From a virus: 58,340 nucleotides of DNA. The notes under the pieces are model-generated. The model searched no databases. It saw only the letters and a program-made list of their open reading frames with translations, and was not told the DNA's origin. The first letter of the stretch is position 1. Every line of letters starts with the position of its first letter. The position numbers and the translations under genes were made by a program. The DNA lies in IMG/VR virus record IMGVR_UViG_3300035670_000243, positions 1 to 58,340 of that record, one strand, 5' to 3'. Of the stretch, positions 26,320 through 34,874 are shown one piece after another.

Positions 26320-27084
26320 TTAACCTCCAGTGACGTTGTTCATTGCCGTGCCCAGTGCATCGGCAAACTTTTGATACTCAAGCGGGAGCATGTCGGGCAG
26401 CGGCCAGCGAGACTTCGCCTGCCAACCTGGACGCTCTTGGGTGTACAACACCCGGTTCCCGTTACCCACAGCGCGAGTGATCTTCTGGTTGAAACCCACA
26501 TCACTCTTGACAGTCGAGTACTGCTGATTGGCAAACATCAGAATGTCGCACCACTCAGCAATCAAGCTTGAGCTGCCGTGATGCAGGTCCAACTGATAGC
26601 GGTCATACGGGTCAGCAAGTGGGTCATCGAAACGCTTCACTTGCGTGTGAGCGAGTACGATCACCTGCATACCCTGCTCGTTGCGCAGGTAATCAAACGC
26701 ATCAAGAATCTGCCGCCAGTAATCCGACGCAGCCTTGTAGCCGCGACCGTAGCCGATGGCGTCGATGGTCTTGACGTTGTTATCTTCCGCAACCTTCTTG
26801 TGGATCAACTGCTCGGCCCAGTCCGCAGAGTCAAGCACCACGGTGCCAAACTCATGCGACTCCGATGCCAGGGCTGCGATGCTCTCCATGATGTCTTCAA
26901 ACTTCTGACATCGCGGGAACGCATCCACGTTGATTGCATCCAAGCCCTCTTCGGTCTGGATGAACACCGGCTTCGGGGCTTGCGCCGCGAACGTGGACTT
27001 GCCGATGCCGTGCGTGCCGTACACCACGATGCGTGGCGGACGGGCAACGCCTGTCTTTCTCAAACTACTCAGTGATATCGCCAT
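26320..27084 (-). CDS. Sak4-like RecA-fold ATPase (single-strand annealing/recombination)
   Basis: A 254-residue protein. Start ATG 27084 has AAGGAG 9 nt upstream; the longer TTG form would place that site inside the gene. Walker A is GTHGIGKST (23-31), and VVLDSADWAEQL near residue 85 is the Walker B region; QVIVLAHTQVKRF is the sensor strand. This is the AAA_24/Sak4 group of small RecA-like phage proteins, which pair homologous DNA together with an SSB-type partner. The DUF669 gene directly after it supports this. Confidence 0.8.
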   Translation of the reverse strand: MAISLSSLRKTGVARPPRIVVYGTHGIGKSTFAAQAPKPVFIQTEEGLDAINVDAFPRCQKFEDIMESIAALASESHEFGTVVLDSADWAEQLIHKKVAEDNNVKTIDAIGYGRGYKAASDYWRQILDAFDYLRNEQGMQVIVLAHTQVKRFDDPLADPYDRYQLDLHHGSSSLIAEWCDILMFANQQYSTVKSDVGFNQKITRAVGNGNRVLYTQERPGWQAKSRWPLPDMLPLEYQKFADALGTAMNNVTGG

Positions 27085-27088
27085 CTCA

Positions 27089-27472
27089 TTAAACTCCTTG
27101 GACAATGGTTACTGCGGTCTTGGCGGGTTTGACGGTGAGTGCAGCAGAAAGGATCTTGTAGAACTGCGGCTCGTTATTGGAAAGGTACTTGACCCCGGCA
27201 TCGTCAAGCTCGCGCTTCATCTTCACAGGATGCAGACTGTCGGGGATCTTCGCTGCAATCTTTGCATCGAAGATGTCCCAATCAATCTTGCGGTTGAGCT
27301 TGCCGGTGATGGTGATCTTGAACGCTCCGACCTGATGGGTCTGAGAGCCTTCCTCTCTCGAGCCGAGAAGAGCGATCAACTCTTCCTCGAGGGCTACTCG
27401 CTTTTCGGTAGCCTTCTTCTCTTCGATCTTCGCTGCAAACAACTCTTCTGCAATTTCAATTTCAGTTTTCAT
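27089..27472 (-). CDS. Hypothetical replication-operon protein with coiled coil
   Basis: A 127-residue protein starting at ATG 27472 (MKTEIEIAEEL), with AAGGAA ahead of it; the frame extends further upstream but through the promoter region. Residues about 5-40 form a charged helix, followed by a beta-rich region (FKITITGKLNRKIDW) and a C-terminal YLSNNEPQFYKILSAALTVKPAK motif. This type of protein is often the first gene before a Sak4/DUF669 pair. Its function is unknown. Confidence 0.65.
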   Translation of the reverse strand: MKTEIEIAEELFAAKIEEKKATEKRVALEEELIALLGSREEGSQTHQVGAFKITITGKLNRKIDWDIFDAKIAAKIPDSLHPVKMKRELDDAGVKYLSNNEPQFYKILSAALTVKPAKTAVTIVQGV

Positions 27473-27583
27473 TTCAGGTTTCCTTGGTGTGTCGTTAATG
27501 CCGACAGAGAGAGCGTACACCCCCTTGTGACGGAATGCAAGGGGTGGCATGATGTCACCATCAAAGGAGCACGGAGACGCCCG
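27473..27583. promoter_or_regulatory. Divergent promoter/operator region between replication operon and HTH regulator
   Basis: The 111-bp gap separates the minus-strand replication operon from the plus-strand regulator. An inverted repeat CCCCTTG (27521-27527) / CAAGGGG (27538-27544) lies in its middle. A weak plus-strand promoter fits as TTGTGA (27525-27530), 17 bp, CATGAT (27548-27553), and the repeat would overlap its -35 and spacer, as expected for an operator bound by the regulator at 27584. The minus-strand promoter is not clear. Promoter positions are tentative. Confidence 0.45.
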
Positions 27584-27946
27584 ATGAATGAGTTCTTACG
27601 ATACATTCGCGATAATGACTTGACGCATCAGCAGTTCGCTGCTATGTGCGGGGTTGACCGATCCACTGTCACAAAGTGGATCAAAGGATCAAGATCCCCC
27701 TCGCCCAAGGCGGTGCAGGTTATCAGCAAAAAAACCAAGGGTGAGGTTGCGAGCACTGAGCCCAGCGCGACAGACCCCTACCACAAAAGGCTGATGCTTG
27801 CGCTTCTCAAGAATGGACTGACCATTCGCGATGGCGCAGCAAGGCTGCGGATTAGTCGCAACACTCTGGCGCATTACGTCAAGGGCAAGGCAGAGCCCAG
27901 CGTCAAAACACGCGAGCGAATCTACAAATCTCTGGGGGTCAAATGA
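27584..27946 (+). CDS. Transcriptional regulator with two helix-turn-helix domains
   Basis: A 120-residue protein; ATG 27584 follows GGAG (27572-27575) by 8 nt, and the longer frame runs back through the operator and an opposing gene. HTH 1 is about residues 14-35 (THQQFAAMCGVDRSTVTKWI), HTH 2 about 80-101 (TIRDGAARLRISRNTLAHYV). Both are of the XRE/Cro kind; two in one short chain suggests a pseudo-dimer binding as a single chain or bridging two sites. It faces the replication operon across a short gap with an inverted repeat, so it probably times that operon and itself. It overlaps rusA by 4 nt. No integrase is seen, so it need not be a lysogeny repressor. Confidence 0.8.
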   Translation: MNEFLRYIRDNDLTHQQFAAMCGVDRSTVTKWIKGSRSPSPKAVQVISKKTKGEVASTEPSATDPYHKRLMLALLKNGLTIRDGAARLRISRNTLAHYVKGKAEPSVKTRERIYKSLGVK

Positions 27947-28320
27947 TTGATATTGTCATTTACGGTAAGCCCGTAGGGAAAGCACGCCCACGGTTTGGTC
28001 GCAGCCGCTCTGGGAAGGCGGTAGCGTATACCCCATTCAAGACCAAGAAGTACGAGCAGGAAGTCAAGACCCTCGCGCAAGTTGCCATGTTCGGCAAGTC
28101 CATGCTAGAAGGTCCAGTACGGGTCACGGTCACGGCGTACTTTTCGCACAAGACGAAAACGGGATATCACACATCACGCCCCGATCTTGACAACATCATC
28201 AAGGCAATCCTCGACGGGTTGAACGGCATCGTATTTCACGATGACGCAGCCGTTGCAGAAATCATTGCCTCGAAAAAGTACGGGGAAGATAGGGTGGAGG
28301 TTCAAGTCCAAAATGTCTGA
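27943..28320 (+). CDS. rusA: RusA-family Holliday junction resolvase
   Basis: A 125-residue protein of normal RusA length. The motif RPDLDNIIKAILDGLNG (D81, D83, D91) and the following FHDDAAV (D100, D101) provide the acidic metal-binding residues. RusA dimers cut four-way DNA junctions, clearing branched DNA before packaging or after recombination. It overlaps both neighbours (4 nt with the regulator, 8 nt with the primase gene). Confidence 0.9.
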   Translation: MIDIVIYGKPVGKARPRFGRSRSGKAVAYTPFKTKKYEQEVKTLAQVAMFGKSMLEGPVRVTVTAYFSHKTKTGYHTSRPDLDNIIKAILDGLNGIVFHDDAAVAEIIASKKYGEDRVEVQVQNV

Positions 28321-30550
28321 CAACTTCATGCACAAATTTGGCGCGAAGCTGAAAGATGGCGGCTATCGCGTAATCCCCATCATGCCGGGCACCAAGCGCC
28401 CAGGCAGGTGGGACGGCAGCAAGTGGGGGGAACTCTCGCGCTGGAACGATATTGATGCACAACTTGTGCACATTGATATCTGGTCTAACTGGACAGGCTG
28501 CGGTGTCGGCATTCTGACTGGCGAAGTCGTTGCCATCGACATCGACATCCTAGAACCAGACATCGCCGTCATGGTCGGAGAGGTGTTCTCAAGCATCCTC
28601 GGGCGGACCGATATGATCCGTATCGGGAAGTCCCCCAAGGCGCTGTACCTGTACAGAACCAACGAACCGTTCAGCAAGATATCCATGCACCCCATCGAGG
28701 TGCTCGGACTCGGCCAGCAGTTCGTGGCATACGCCATCCACCCGGATACCGGCGAACCATATCGCTGGCCAGTCTCCTCACCGCACGAGACCCCCGTTGG
28801 TGCGCTGCCGCTCGTGACCAAAGAACAGGTGCTGCACGCTTGCGAGGAAGCGTACAAAGTCCTGCCGCCCAACCTTCGCAAGAAGGTGCTGCGCACTGTC
28901 ATCCCAGACAAGGAAGCGAAGGCCTCGCAAGATGGGCTCGTCGGCACCTTTGCTGCGGTCGAAGATGCCCTGCGCTACGTTCCAAACCCAGACCTTTCTT
29001 GGGATGACTGGAACCGAATCGGCATGGCCATCTACTGCGCTACAGAAGCCAAGGGATTCACCATCTTCGATCAGTGGTCGCAATCCTCCGGCAAGTACAA
29101 TCAAACCGAAACCAGCCAGCGGTGGGATCACTACAGCAAGTCGCCGCCCACAAAGATCGGTGCCGGCACACTGTACTTCTTGGCTCAGCAAGGCGGCTGG
29201 GTACCGCCGCCGCACATCGATCTCAACCCGGTCAAGACGGCGAAGGTCGATCTTACCGGGCTCGACAAGATGGCGAAGAAGGTTGTCAGAAGTACGCGAG
29301 AGAATTTCCCACACGAGTGGTTCCAAAGCCCGTCGCTGGTCGGTCGCGTTACCCGCTGGATCAACTCCACCGCGCAGCAACCGCAGCCGACGTTCGCGTT
29401 GATGAACACGCTGTGCATGTTCGGCGCACTCTTCGGACGGCGCTACGCAATGGCTCGACTGAATACGCGCTGCAATATTTTCGTGATCGCCGTCGCAAAG
29501 CCAGGCGCAGGCAAGGATCATTCGCGTCAGCGCATCAAAGAACTGATGGCAAAGTGCGGGCTCGGGCAGTTGATCTGCGGCGACCGGTTCAGCTCCGGTG
29601 TTGCAATCCTGCGGACACTCCACGACTACCCATCCCGCATCTCTCACCTCGATGAGATGGGGCTGTACCTGCAAACGCTGACGTCAAAGAACGCAGCCTC
29701 GCACCAGCGCGACATCATCAAGACCCTGCTCGAGGTGTACTCCTCCAGCAGCGGCGTGTACCACGGGCAAGAATACGCAGACTCCAAAGACCGGCAGCGT
29801 CTCGACATCAATCAGCCAAACTTCAACTTCTTTGGAACGACAACTCCGAGAACGCTGATCCCCGCGCTGAACCACGACATGGTGGATAACGGAACGCTCA
29901 GCCGAATACTTCTCGTGCCGCCGTTCGATGACTACCCGGATGCCCAGATCCCCGAAGTCACTGAAGTCCCGCAGGATGTCATCGAAGATATCCAGCACTC
30001 GGCACAGATTATCCCCTCAGGCATCGGTAACATGACCAACATACCGGGCATCCCCAACTCAGCAGTCGTTCCGATTGTTGTCGAGTGGGAAGAGGAAGCC
30101 TTCGCTGAGTACAGCAAGATGCGTGAGTGGCAAATCAACCAAGCACGCAAGGACGATGCCTTGTGGGTTCGCTACACCGAGATCACCGTGAAGATTGGAA
30201 TGATCGAAGCCATCGCACGAGATCCGGTGAGCCCCATCTTGACGCTCGACATCTTCAAGATGGCTAACGATCTGACCCGCTGGTCGTTCAACTACACCTC
30301 GGATCTGATCGTCAAGGAAATCTCAGAGAACGAAATCGAAGCCTCGCACAAAAAGGTACTCAACATCATTCGCAAGTCTGGCGATGCCGGCATGAGCACC
30401 ACACAAATCACCAAGGTCTGCCAAGGAATGAAGGCGCGAGATCGAAACGAAATCCTGCAAACCCTTGTCGAGTCCGGAGACCTGCTGGAAGAAGTAATCA
30501 AGGGTGGACCGGGACGGGATCGCCGGGTCTATCGCGCAAGGCTCAGATAA
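28313..30550 (+). CDS. Primase-polymerase fused to DUF3987-type helicase ATPase
   Basis: A 745-residue protein from ATG 28313, inside the 3' end of rusA. Residues about 10-165 are a Prim-Pol domain with AIDIDIL (D76, D78) as the metal pair. Residues about 215-300 resemble PriCT-2. Residues about 340-620 form an ATPase with Walker A-like KPGAGKDHS (396-404) and HLDEMG (445-450), as in DUF3987. A winged-helix-like tail ends the protein. The combination can prime and unwind DNA at an origin. I see no separate replicative DNA polymerase in the window, so elongation probably uses the host enzyme or this Prim-Pol. Confidence 0.85.
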   Translation: MSDNFMHKFGAKLKDGGYRVIPIMPGTKRPGRWDGSKWGELSRWNDIDAQLVHIDIWSNWTGCGVGILTGEVVAIDIDILEPDIAVMVGEVFSSILGRTDMIRIGKSPKALYLYRTNEPFSKISMHPIEVLGLGQQFVAYAIHPDTGEPYRWPVSSPHETPVGALPLVTKEQVLHACEEAYKVLPPNLRKKVLRTVIPDKEAKASQDGLVGTFAAVEDALRYVPNPDLSWDDWNRIGMAIYCATEAKGFTIFDQWSQSSGKYNQTETSQRWDHYSKSPPTKIGAGTLYFLAQQGGWVPPPHIDLNPVKTAKVDLTGLDKMAKKVVRSTRENFPHEWFQSPSLVGRVTRWINSTAQQPQPTFALMNTLCMFGALFGRRYAMARLNTRCNIFVIAVAKPGAGKDHSRQRIKELMAKCGLGQLICGDRFSSGVAILRTLHDYPSRISHLDEMGLYLQTLTSKNAASHQRDIIKTLLEVYSSSSGVYHGQEYADSKDRQRLDINQPNFNFFGTTTPRTLIPALNHDMVDNGTLSRILLVPPFDDYPDAQIPEVTEVPQDVIEDIQHSAQIIPSGIGNMTNIPGIPNSAVVPIVVEWEEEAFAEYSKMREWQINQARKDDALWVRYTEITVKIGMIEAIARDPVSPILTLDIFKMANDLTRWSFNYTSDLIVKEISENEIEASHKKVLNIIRKSGDAGMSTTQITKVCQGMKARDRNEILQTLVESGDLLEEVIKGGPGRDRRVYRARLR

Positions 30551-30575
30551 AAAAGCCCCGGCACGAAGCCGGGGC
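30549..30575 (-). terminator. Intrinsic terminator of the long minus-strand operon
   Basis: GCCCCGGC (30555-30562) and GCCGGGGC (30568-30575) form an 8-bp GC stem with a 5-nt loop. On the minus strand it is followed by six U (30554-30549), a standard rho-independent terminator for the operon ending at 30623. The U run overlaps the stop codon of the convergent primase gene. There is no U run on the plus side. Confidence 0.85.
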
Positions 30576-30622
30576 AAGTCTCACAACTAACAGGAGATAA
30601 CATGAGATAGCACGGGGGGATC

Positions 30623-30964
30623 TTATCCCCTCGGGTCCTTGTTCGCAAGCCAAGAGACATACCACAACGTCTTGTTGGCATCCTGCTCAACGGCATCCTT
30701 GTGCCCGAGCCTCCAGAGATACGCCACTGCCGTACCCTTCAGAAACCCCCTCCACTCATCCTCAGTCAGCATCGACTTGATGGCATCGATGCACTCGATG
30801 TCACCCTTCTTGTAATGGCTTGGGTTTACGGGATCGCTTCTTTCGCTTGGCGTGGCTGATTCGCGCCATTCTCTGATAGTGCTCTCGAGATCTGCGTTTC
30901 TTGTCTCCTGTAGCAGAGCTTCCACCTCGCTTGCCGATAGTGGATAAGTACTGTTTGACGGCAT
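30623..30964 (-). CDS. DUF3310 phage protein
   Basis: A 113-residue protein, last gene of the long minus operon. The second ATG (30964) stands 9 nt after GGAGG; the first at 30970 stands only 3 nt away. Residues about 45-110 (VNPSHYKKGDIECIDAIKS, then FLKGTAVAYLWRLGHKD) match DUF3310, very common in phages of many kinds and of unproven function, sometimes labelled a nucleotide kinase. It is followed by the terminator. Confidence 0.85.
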   Translation of the reverse strand: MPSNSTYPLSASEVEALLQETRNADLESTIREWRESATPSERSDPVNPSHYKKGDIECIDAIKSMLTEDEWRGFLKGTAVAYLWRLGHKDAVEQDANKTLWYVSWLANKDPRG

Positions 30965-30969
30965 CCTCA

Positions 30970-32346
30970 TTAACCTCCATTACTGAAACTCCCTAATACT
31001 TCTACAACTCGTTCGATCACATTATCCCACGGAGCCACCATGTTGCTGCGAGGGAATATCTGAACGCTCGGGTACCACAGGCTGCGACCCTCTCGGGTGT
31101 TGCCCCAGTACCACAACTTGTTGGCGTCCATCAAAAGAACCGGAACACCCAGAGCGCCCGCCAGGTGGACAGTGGAACTGCTGATCGAAACCACCACATC
31201 GCACTGCTCGCACAGCGCAGCCAGCCCCTCAAAATCGCCCCAGAGGTCCACAGAGGCGGTCACCACGTTCGTCCCATGCGCACGGTTGAACTCGTCCATC
31301 GCCCGCTTATCGCTGCCGTATTGCAGGTTTAGGATGTTGTAGTCGCCCTTTAAGATCGGCATCAACTGCTCAAGGTTGACGCTCTTGTGCGGGCCAATCT
31401 TGATCGCCGTACTGATCCACGAGATACCCACCGTCAGCTTGTTCGGGTCAAGCCCCAAATCCTGGCGGTACTTCTCAACCAGTTCCAAATCTGCCTTCAG
31501 GTACCGCCTGGCTGCGTGCACCGGAATGTCATCCAGCTCCTGAATAAATGTGCTCCCGATACTGGCGAACGGAATCTGCGTTTCATGTAACGCAGCCTCC
31601 ACCTGGTCGAGGTTCGACATGAAGTTGATGTCCGGCATCGACCGCTTGAAAAGGGGAATCAATCTCGAGTCCAGCATCGCCGTCACGTAGTTAGCCTGCT
31701 TTCGAATCGCCGGCAGTAAAGACCCGTAGATAATCTGATCCCCAATCCCCTGCTCGCCCCAAACCAGTACCGACTTCGACGGACTGCCAGAAAACCACTG
31801 CGGTTTCTCTGTCACCAGCTTGCGGCTCTTGAACCGCTCGCTCAACCACCGCTTCTCGTACAACGGCCAGCCCGTCTTGAAGTCGTTCATCTGCAACGAC
31901 AACAACCCCAAGATCCAGTTCGCATTCGGATCGTTCGGGGAAATCTCATTCGCACGGCGGAAGTCCGCGAGCGCATCCTCGTACCGGCGCATCTCCCAGT
32001 TCGCAGCCCCTCGCTGAATCACCGCGTGCAAGTACGTTGGATTAATCTCCAACACCCTGTTGAACTCCACGATGGCATCGTCGTACCGCTGCTGCGAGGC
32101 GACCACAATCCCAAGGTTCACCAGATCATCCTCATCCGGCTTCATCCGCTTGAGCGCAGATCGGTAATATCTCTCGGCTTCCTGAAACTGACCCTTGATC
32201 TGACAAAGCCTGGCCTTCGCACGGTACGCAATCGGATCAGCCGGTGCCATCGCAATCGCCAGATTGCACAGGTCCATAGCCTCTTCGTATTTCTTCGCCT
32301 GAAACCGCTGCTCGATCTGCTTGATGATCTCTTTGTGGTTTTTCAT
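30970..32346 (-). CDS. TPR protein with glycosyltransferase-like C-terminal domain
   Basis: A 458-residue protein starting at ATG 32346 in an ATGA overlap with the upstream gene. Residues about 1-170 hold four to five tetratricopeptide repeats (for example NLGIVVASQQRYDDAIVEF). Residues about 200-458 resemble GT9/heptosyltransferase-like folds: VLVWGEQGIGDQIIYGS and near the end VVSISSSTVHLAGALGVPVL, the usual sugar-nucleotide strand. With two glycosyltransferases and a methyltransferase upstream it probably decorates a surface glycan, protein or modified DNA base; the acceptor is unknown. Confidence 0.7.
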   Translation of the reverse strand: MKNHKEIIKQIEQRFQAKKYEEAMDLCNLAIAMAPADPIAYRAKARLCQIKGQFQEAERYYRSALKRMKPDEDDLVNLGIVVASQQRYDDAIVEFNRVLEINPTYLHAVIQRGAANWEMRRYEDALADFRRANEISPNDPNANWILGLLSLQMNDFKTGWPLYEKRWLSERFKSRKLVTEKPQWFSGSPSKSVLVWGEQGIGDQIIYGSLLPAIRKQANYVTAMLDSRLIPLFKRSMPDINFMSNLDQVEAALHETQIPFASIGSTFIQELDDIPVHAARRYLKADLELVEKYRQDLGLDPNKLTVGISWISTAIKIGPHKSVNLEQLMPILKGDYNILNLQYGSDKRAMDEFNRAHGTNVVTASVDLWGDFEGLAALCEQCDVVVSISSSTVHLAGALGVPVLLMDANKLWYWGNTREGRSLWYPSVQIFPRSNMVAPWDNVIERVVEVLGSFSNGG

Positions 32347-33014
32347 ATGATGGATGCCACCGCCATCCACTCCTTCCCAAACTCAACGTCGCACCAGTCC
32401 TTGAACCAAGGACCACCCCTCGTGAAGTGAACCGCTACCGGGTCGGGCTCATCCGTCCTCGTGTACCACCCCTCAAGATAGTTGTACGACACCGGCAAGT
32501 GACCAATCACATCATCACTAAGCCACTCAAACCTGTGAAGATAACTCGGCGTTGCCACATTCACAATCTCTGGCGTTAGTCGCTTAACTTGTTCATGCTC
32601 ACAGTTGATGAACATGAATGAACTCCAGTTCTTGCGAGGGTAAAGATGCTGCGGTCGATGATCCATTTTGATCGCTTCGGTAGGCCGGTAGTCGTGCGGT
32701 ACAACGAAGCACGCTTTTGTCCGGTCGGCATAGTCAAGCAGTCCCGCAATATCCCGCCGGAACAAAAAATCGCAGTCGCAAAACAAGGCCCAGCCGGTAT
32801 ACCCCGCGAGGTGTGGAGTCAGAAACCGCGTAATGCTGAACTCCGTAGATGCAAGCGCATCGACACCACGCCAATAGATACCCTGCTCGCGCAACTCGTT
32901 CTGCTTTATCGGAACGATGTCTAAGGGGATCGAACTCGTCAGCTTCAGCGACTGCTCGCAAACTTGATACGCCACATCTTCGCGACTGTCGTACCCAATA
33001 AATACTTTAAGCAT
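32343..33014 (-). CDS. Glycosyltransferase, DxD type
   Basis: A 223-residue protein. It starts MLKVFIGYDSREDVAYQV, the usual first strand of GT8/GT-A-like phage glycosyltransferases, and has FCDCDFLF with D80-x-D82 as the metal-binding DxD. The C-terminal VHFTRGGPWF region fits the acceptor side. It should move a sugar from a nucleotide donor to an unknown acceptor. It overlaps the genes on both sides (8 nt and 4 nt). Confidence 0.75.
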   Translation of the reverse strand: MLKVFIGYDSREDVAYQVCEQSLKLTSSIPLDIVPIKQNELREQGIYWRGVDALASTEFSITRFLTPHLAGYTGWALFCDCDFLFRRDIAGLLDYADRTKACFVVPHDYRPTEAIKMDHRPQHLYPRKNWSSFMFINCEHEQVKRLTPEIVNVATPSYLHRFEWLSDDVIGHLPVSYNYLEGWYTRTDEPDPVAVHFTRGGPWFKDWCDVEFGKEWMAVASII

Positions 33015-33678
33015 TTAAGAAAGCCTCTTTACGCGCCGGCCCCTTGTAGTGCAGCACCTTCGGCACTTGATCCGGTAACCGCCTGTCAGGCAGACAGGCA
33101 TACTCGCTTTCCTCAACCTCGCCCACCAACTCCGGCAGTAGCATGTTCGAGTACACCTTCAGCGCCTCTTGATCCCCATACCACTTGCGTAGCGGCTCAT
33201 CCATGAACCCCATCAGAATCGCCATGCACTTCCACGCATGGTAGTTACTGGTAATCGTCATGCACCCAAGGTACGGGTACAACGTACCGAGCGGAATGCC
33301 GTGGTACTTCTTGAATACCCCGCCACGCTGCTCCCCGTTGAAGCCCGCCTCGCGATCAAACGAGCGGCGGCAGAACACCACCTCGCGTTCGCCCAATACC
33401 GCAGCCGGTAAGAACGGAAGTACGAACAGCATGTCCGTGTCAATGTACGCCGCCGGCTGTGTGATCTTCGCATCCGCAAATGCCCGCGTCCGCCAGTACA
33501 TGATCTGCTCGTAGTTACCCTGCGAGTACTTGTAATCGTCAACGCCAGGCACCTGCGGAGTAGCATCGTCCGTGCACATCGTAACCTGCGAGTCAGGCAT
33601 CACCGCCTTCAGCGACTGCACCATCTTCGTCGGGAACGTAATGTCAGCACCAACGTGAAAGAATACAAAGCGACTCAC
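33007..33678 (-). CDS. Second glycosyltransferase-like protein, DxD type
   Basis: A 223-residue protein from GTG 33678, which overlaps the upstream stop (GTGA) and has GGAGGTGG ahead of it. AYIDTDMLF places a DxD at residues 80-82, the same position and total length as the preceding protein, so the two may be diverged copies. The C terminus KVLHYKGPARKEAFL ends with the His common to GT-A enzymes. The substrate is unknown. Confidence 0.65.
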   Translation of the reverse strand: MSRFVFFHVGADITFPTKMVQSLKAVMPDSQVTMCTDDATPQVPGVDDYKYSQGNYEQIMYWRTRAFADAKITQPAAYIDTDMLFVLPFLPAAVLGEREVVFCRRSFDREAGFNGEQRGGVFKKYHGIPLGTLYPYLGCMTITSNYHAWKCMAILMGFMDEPLRKWYGDQEALKVYSNMLLPELVGEVEESEYACLPDRRLPDQVPKVLHYKGPARKEAFLNA

Positions 33679-33977
33679 TCCACCACCTCCAGCGGATCTT
33701 TCACAACAACAATCGACGACTCCGCAGAATGCGTGCCGTACTTCACCAGTAACTCCGCAGCCCTCTCGAGAGTCTGCTTGCGTACCAATACCGCCAGCTT
33801 GCACAAGATCTGCGGGTGAGTCTTCGGGGTCAACGGGCCAGACTGGTCGTACTCTTCAGCGACCTTCTCAACAAACGCCCAGTTGAAAATGTCCAACTCC
33901 CCAGTCGGACCAATCTTGCACCACACCTTGTCCTTGTCCTCAACCTCGATCTTCTCCATGTAATCAAACTCGCTCAT
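33675..33977 (-). CDS. Hypothetical protein in the glycan/methyl cluster
   Basis: A 100-residue protein joined to both neighbours by 4-nt overlaps. It is acidic in the first half and helical in the second (ILCKLAVLVRKQTLERAAELL). No motif is recognised. Its place between a methyltransferase and a glycosyltransferase suggests that it belongs to the same pathway, but nothing in the sequence proves this. Confidence 0.6.
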   Translation of the reverse strand: MSEFDYMEKIEVEDKDKVWCKIGPTGELDIFNWAFVEKVAEEYDQSGPLTPKTHPQILCKLAVLVRKQTLERAAELLVKYGTHSAESSIVVVKDPLEVVE

Positions 33978-34684
33978 TTGACATCCTTCCGTATGACCAA
34001 CATTTGTGGGTAGTAACTAAACTCTTTGACCGGCCCTCGCGCATCAACTACACGCATCAGCGTGTCCATCAAGTCCAAGATGCTGCGCCGGTCGTTCACT
34101 GCGTTCGGATCAAAGTGGCTGCGGAACTGCTCAGTGTACGCCTTATTATAGGTACACCGCAGATCCTCAATTACGTAGTACCCGCCAGGTCTAACCCAGT
34201 CCCAGCAGTTCTCAAACATCGCAACGATCTGCTCCGAAATGTGCGAAGCATCGTCAATAAAAATGTCAAAGCAAAAGTCCGGCGCATCCATCTTCGCCGG
34301 ATCGCCAATCACAATGTTCACGTTATGCAAGTTCTCGCATAACCCCGCGCACTCCGGGCGGATGTCGTAGCCGTAAATCGTAGAGCTTGGCAAGTAGTTC
34401 GCGAATGCCCGCAGGCTCGCACCGCAAGCAACCCCGGCTTCGGCAATCATAAAGTCACAGTCCGCTCGAGGGAGATCCTCTGCGCAAATCAGCCGGTCGA
34501 TAAGACGCTCGTACACATCAGTGTATCGATGCTTGATCGTACCCTTGTCGCTGCCGTATAGATCGCACAGCCCGGTCAGCGTCATCTCACGTAGGTTCAC
34601 CTCGCCCGTGTTCGGCAAGTACTCCTCTGGCTTTACGGTATCCAGATACCGACGAACGCCGCCCCTCGACATCGGATCAGTCAT
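33974..34684 (-). CDS. Class I SAM-dependent methyltransferase
   Basis: A 236-residue protein. Motif I-like EAGVACGASLRAF (about 82-94) is followed by YGYDIRPE for the ribose-binding acid, then FIDDASHISEQI and WVRPGGYYVIEDL. This spacing matches small O-methyltransferases of sugar or antibiotic pathways. It leads the glycosyltransferase cluster, so a sugar hydroxyl is a plausible acceptor. It overlaps its neighbours by 8 nt and 4 nt. Confidence 0.75.
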   Translation of the reverse strand: MTDPMSRGGVRRYLDTVKPEEYLPNTGEVNLREMTLTGLCDLYGSDKGTIKHRYTDVYERLIDRLICAEDLPRADCDFMIAEAGVACGASLRAFANYLPSSTIYGYDIRPECAGLCENLHNVNIVIGDPAKMDAPDFCFDIFIDDASHISEQIVAMFENCWDWVRPGGYYVIEDLRCTYNKAYTEQFRSHFDPNAVNDRRSILDLMDTLMRVVDARGPVKEFSYYPQMLVIRKDVK

Positions 34685-34874
34685 GCTTCCTCCTGCGCGT
34701 GAAATACATGAACGCCATCCCAGCGACTACGCCGGCAGAGAACTGCCACGGCAGGACGATCACTAGCCAGATCGCAATCCCAAGCGGAATCGCAACCAAC
34801 ACAAACATCACAAACAACACAAACACAATGCCGCGTATTGTCGGCGGCGCTGCTCCCATGGCTGGCATGTTCAT
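34677..34874 (-). CDS. Small membrane protein, two segments
   Basis: A 65-residue protein with hydrophobic segments at about 14-34 and 38-56, and a basic C-terminal FTRRRKHD that should lie in the cytoplasm. It overlaps the genes on both sides. No family is recognised; in a phage early operon it might alter the host membrane. Confidence 0.6.
   Translation of the reverse strand: MNMPAMGAAPPTIRGIVFVLFVMFVLVAIPLGIAIWLVIVLPWQFSAGVVAGMAFMYFTRRRKHD

Noticed and set aside
24751-26323. Plus-strand ORFs of 290 and 302 codons over the nuclease and ssDNA-binding genes
   Set aside because: The minus-strand frames have motifs and ribosome sites; the plus frames show shadow-like composition.
27584-27946. 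Lysogeny repressor
   Set aside because: No integrase, excisionase or attachment site is seen; the protein lacks a cleavage or dimer domain.
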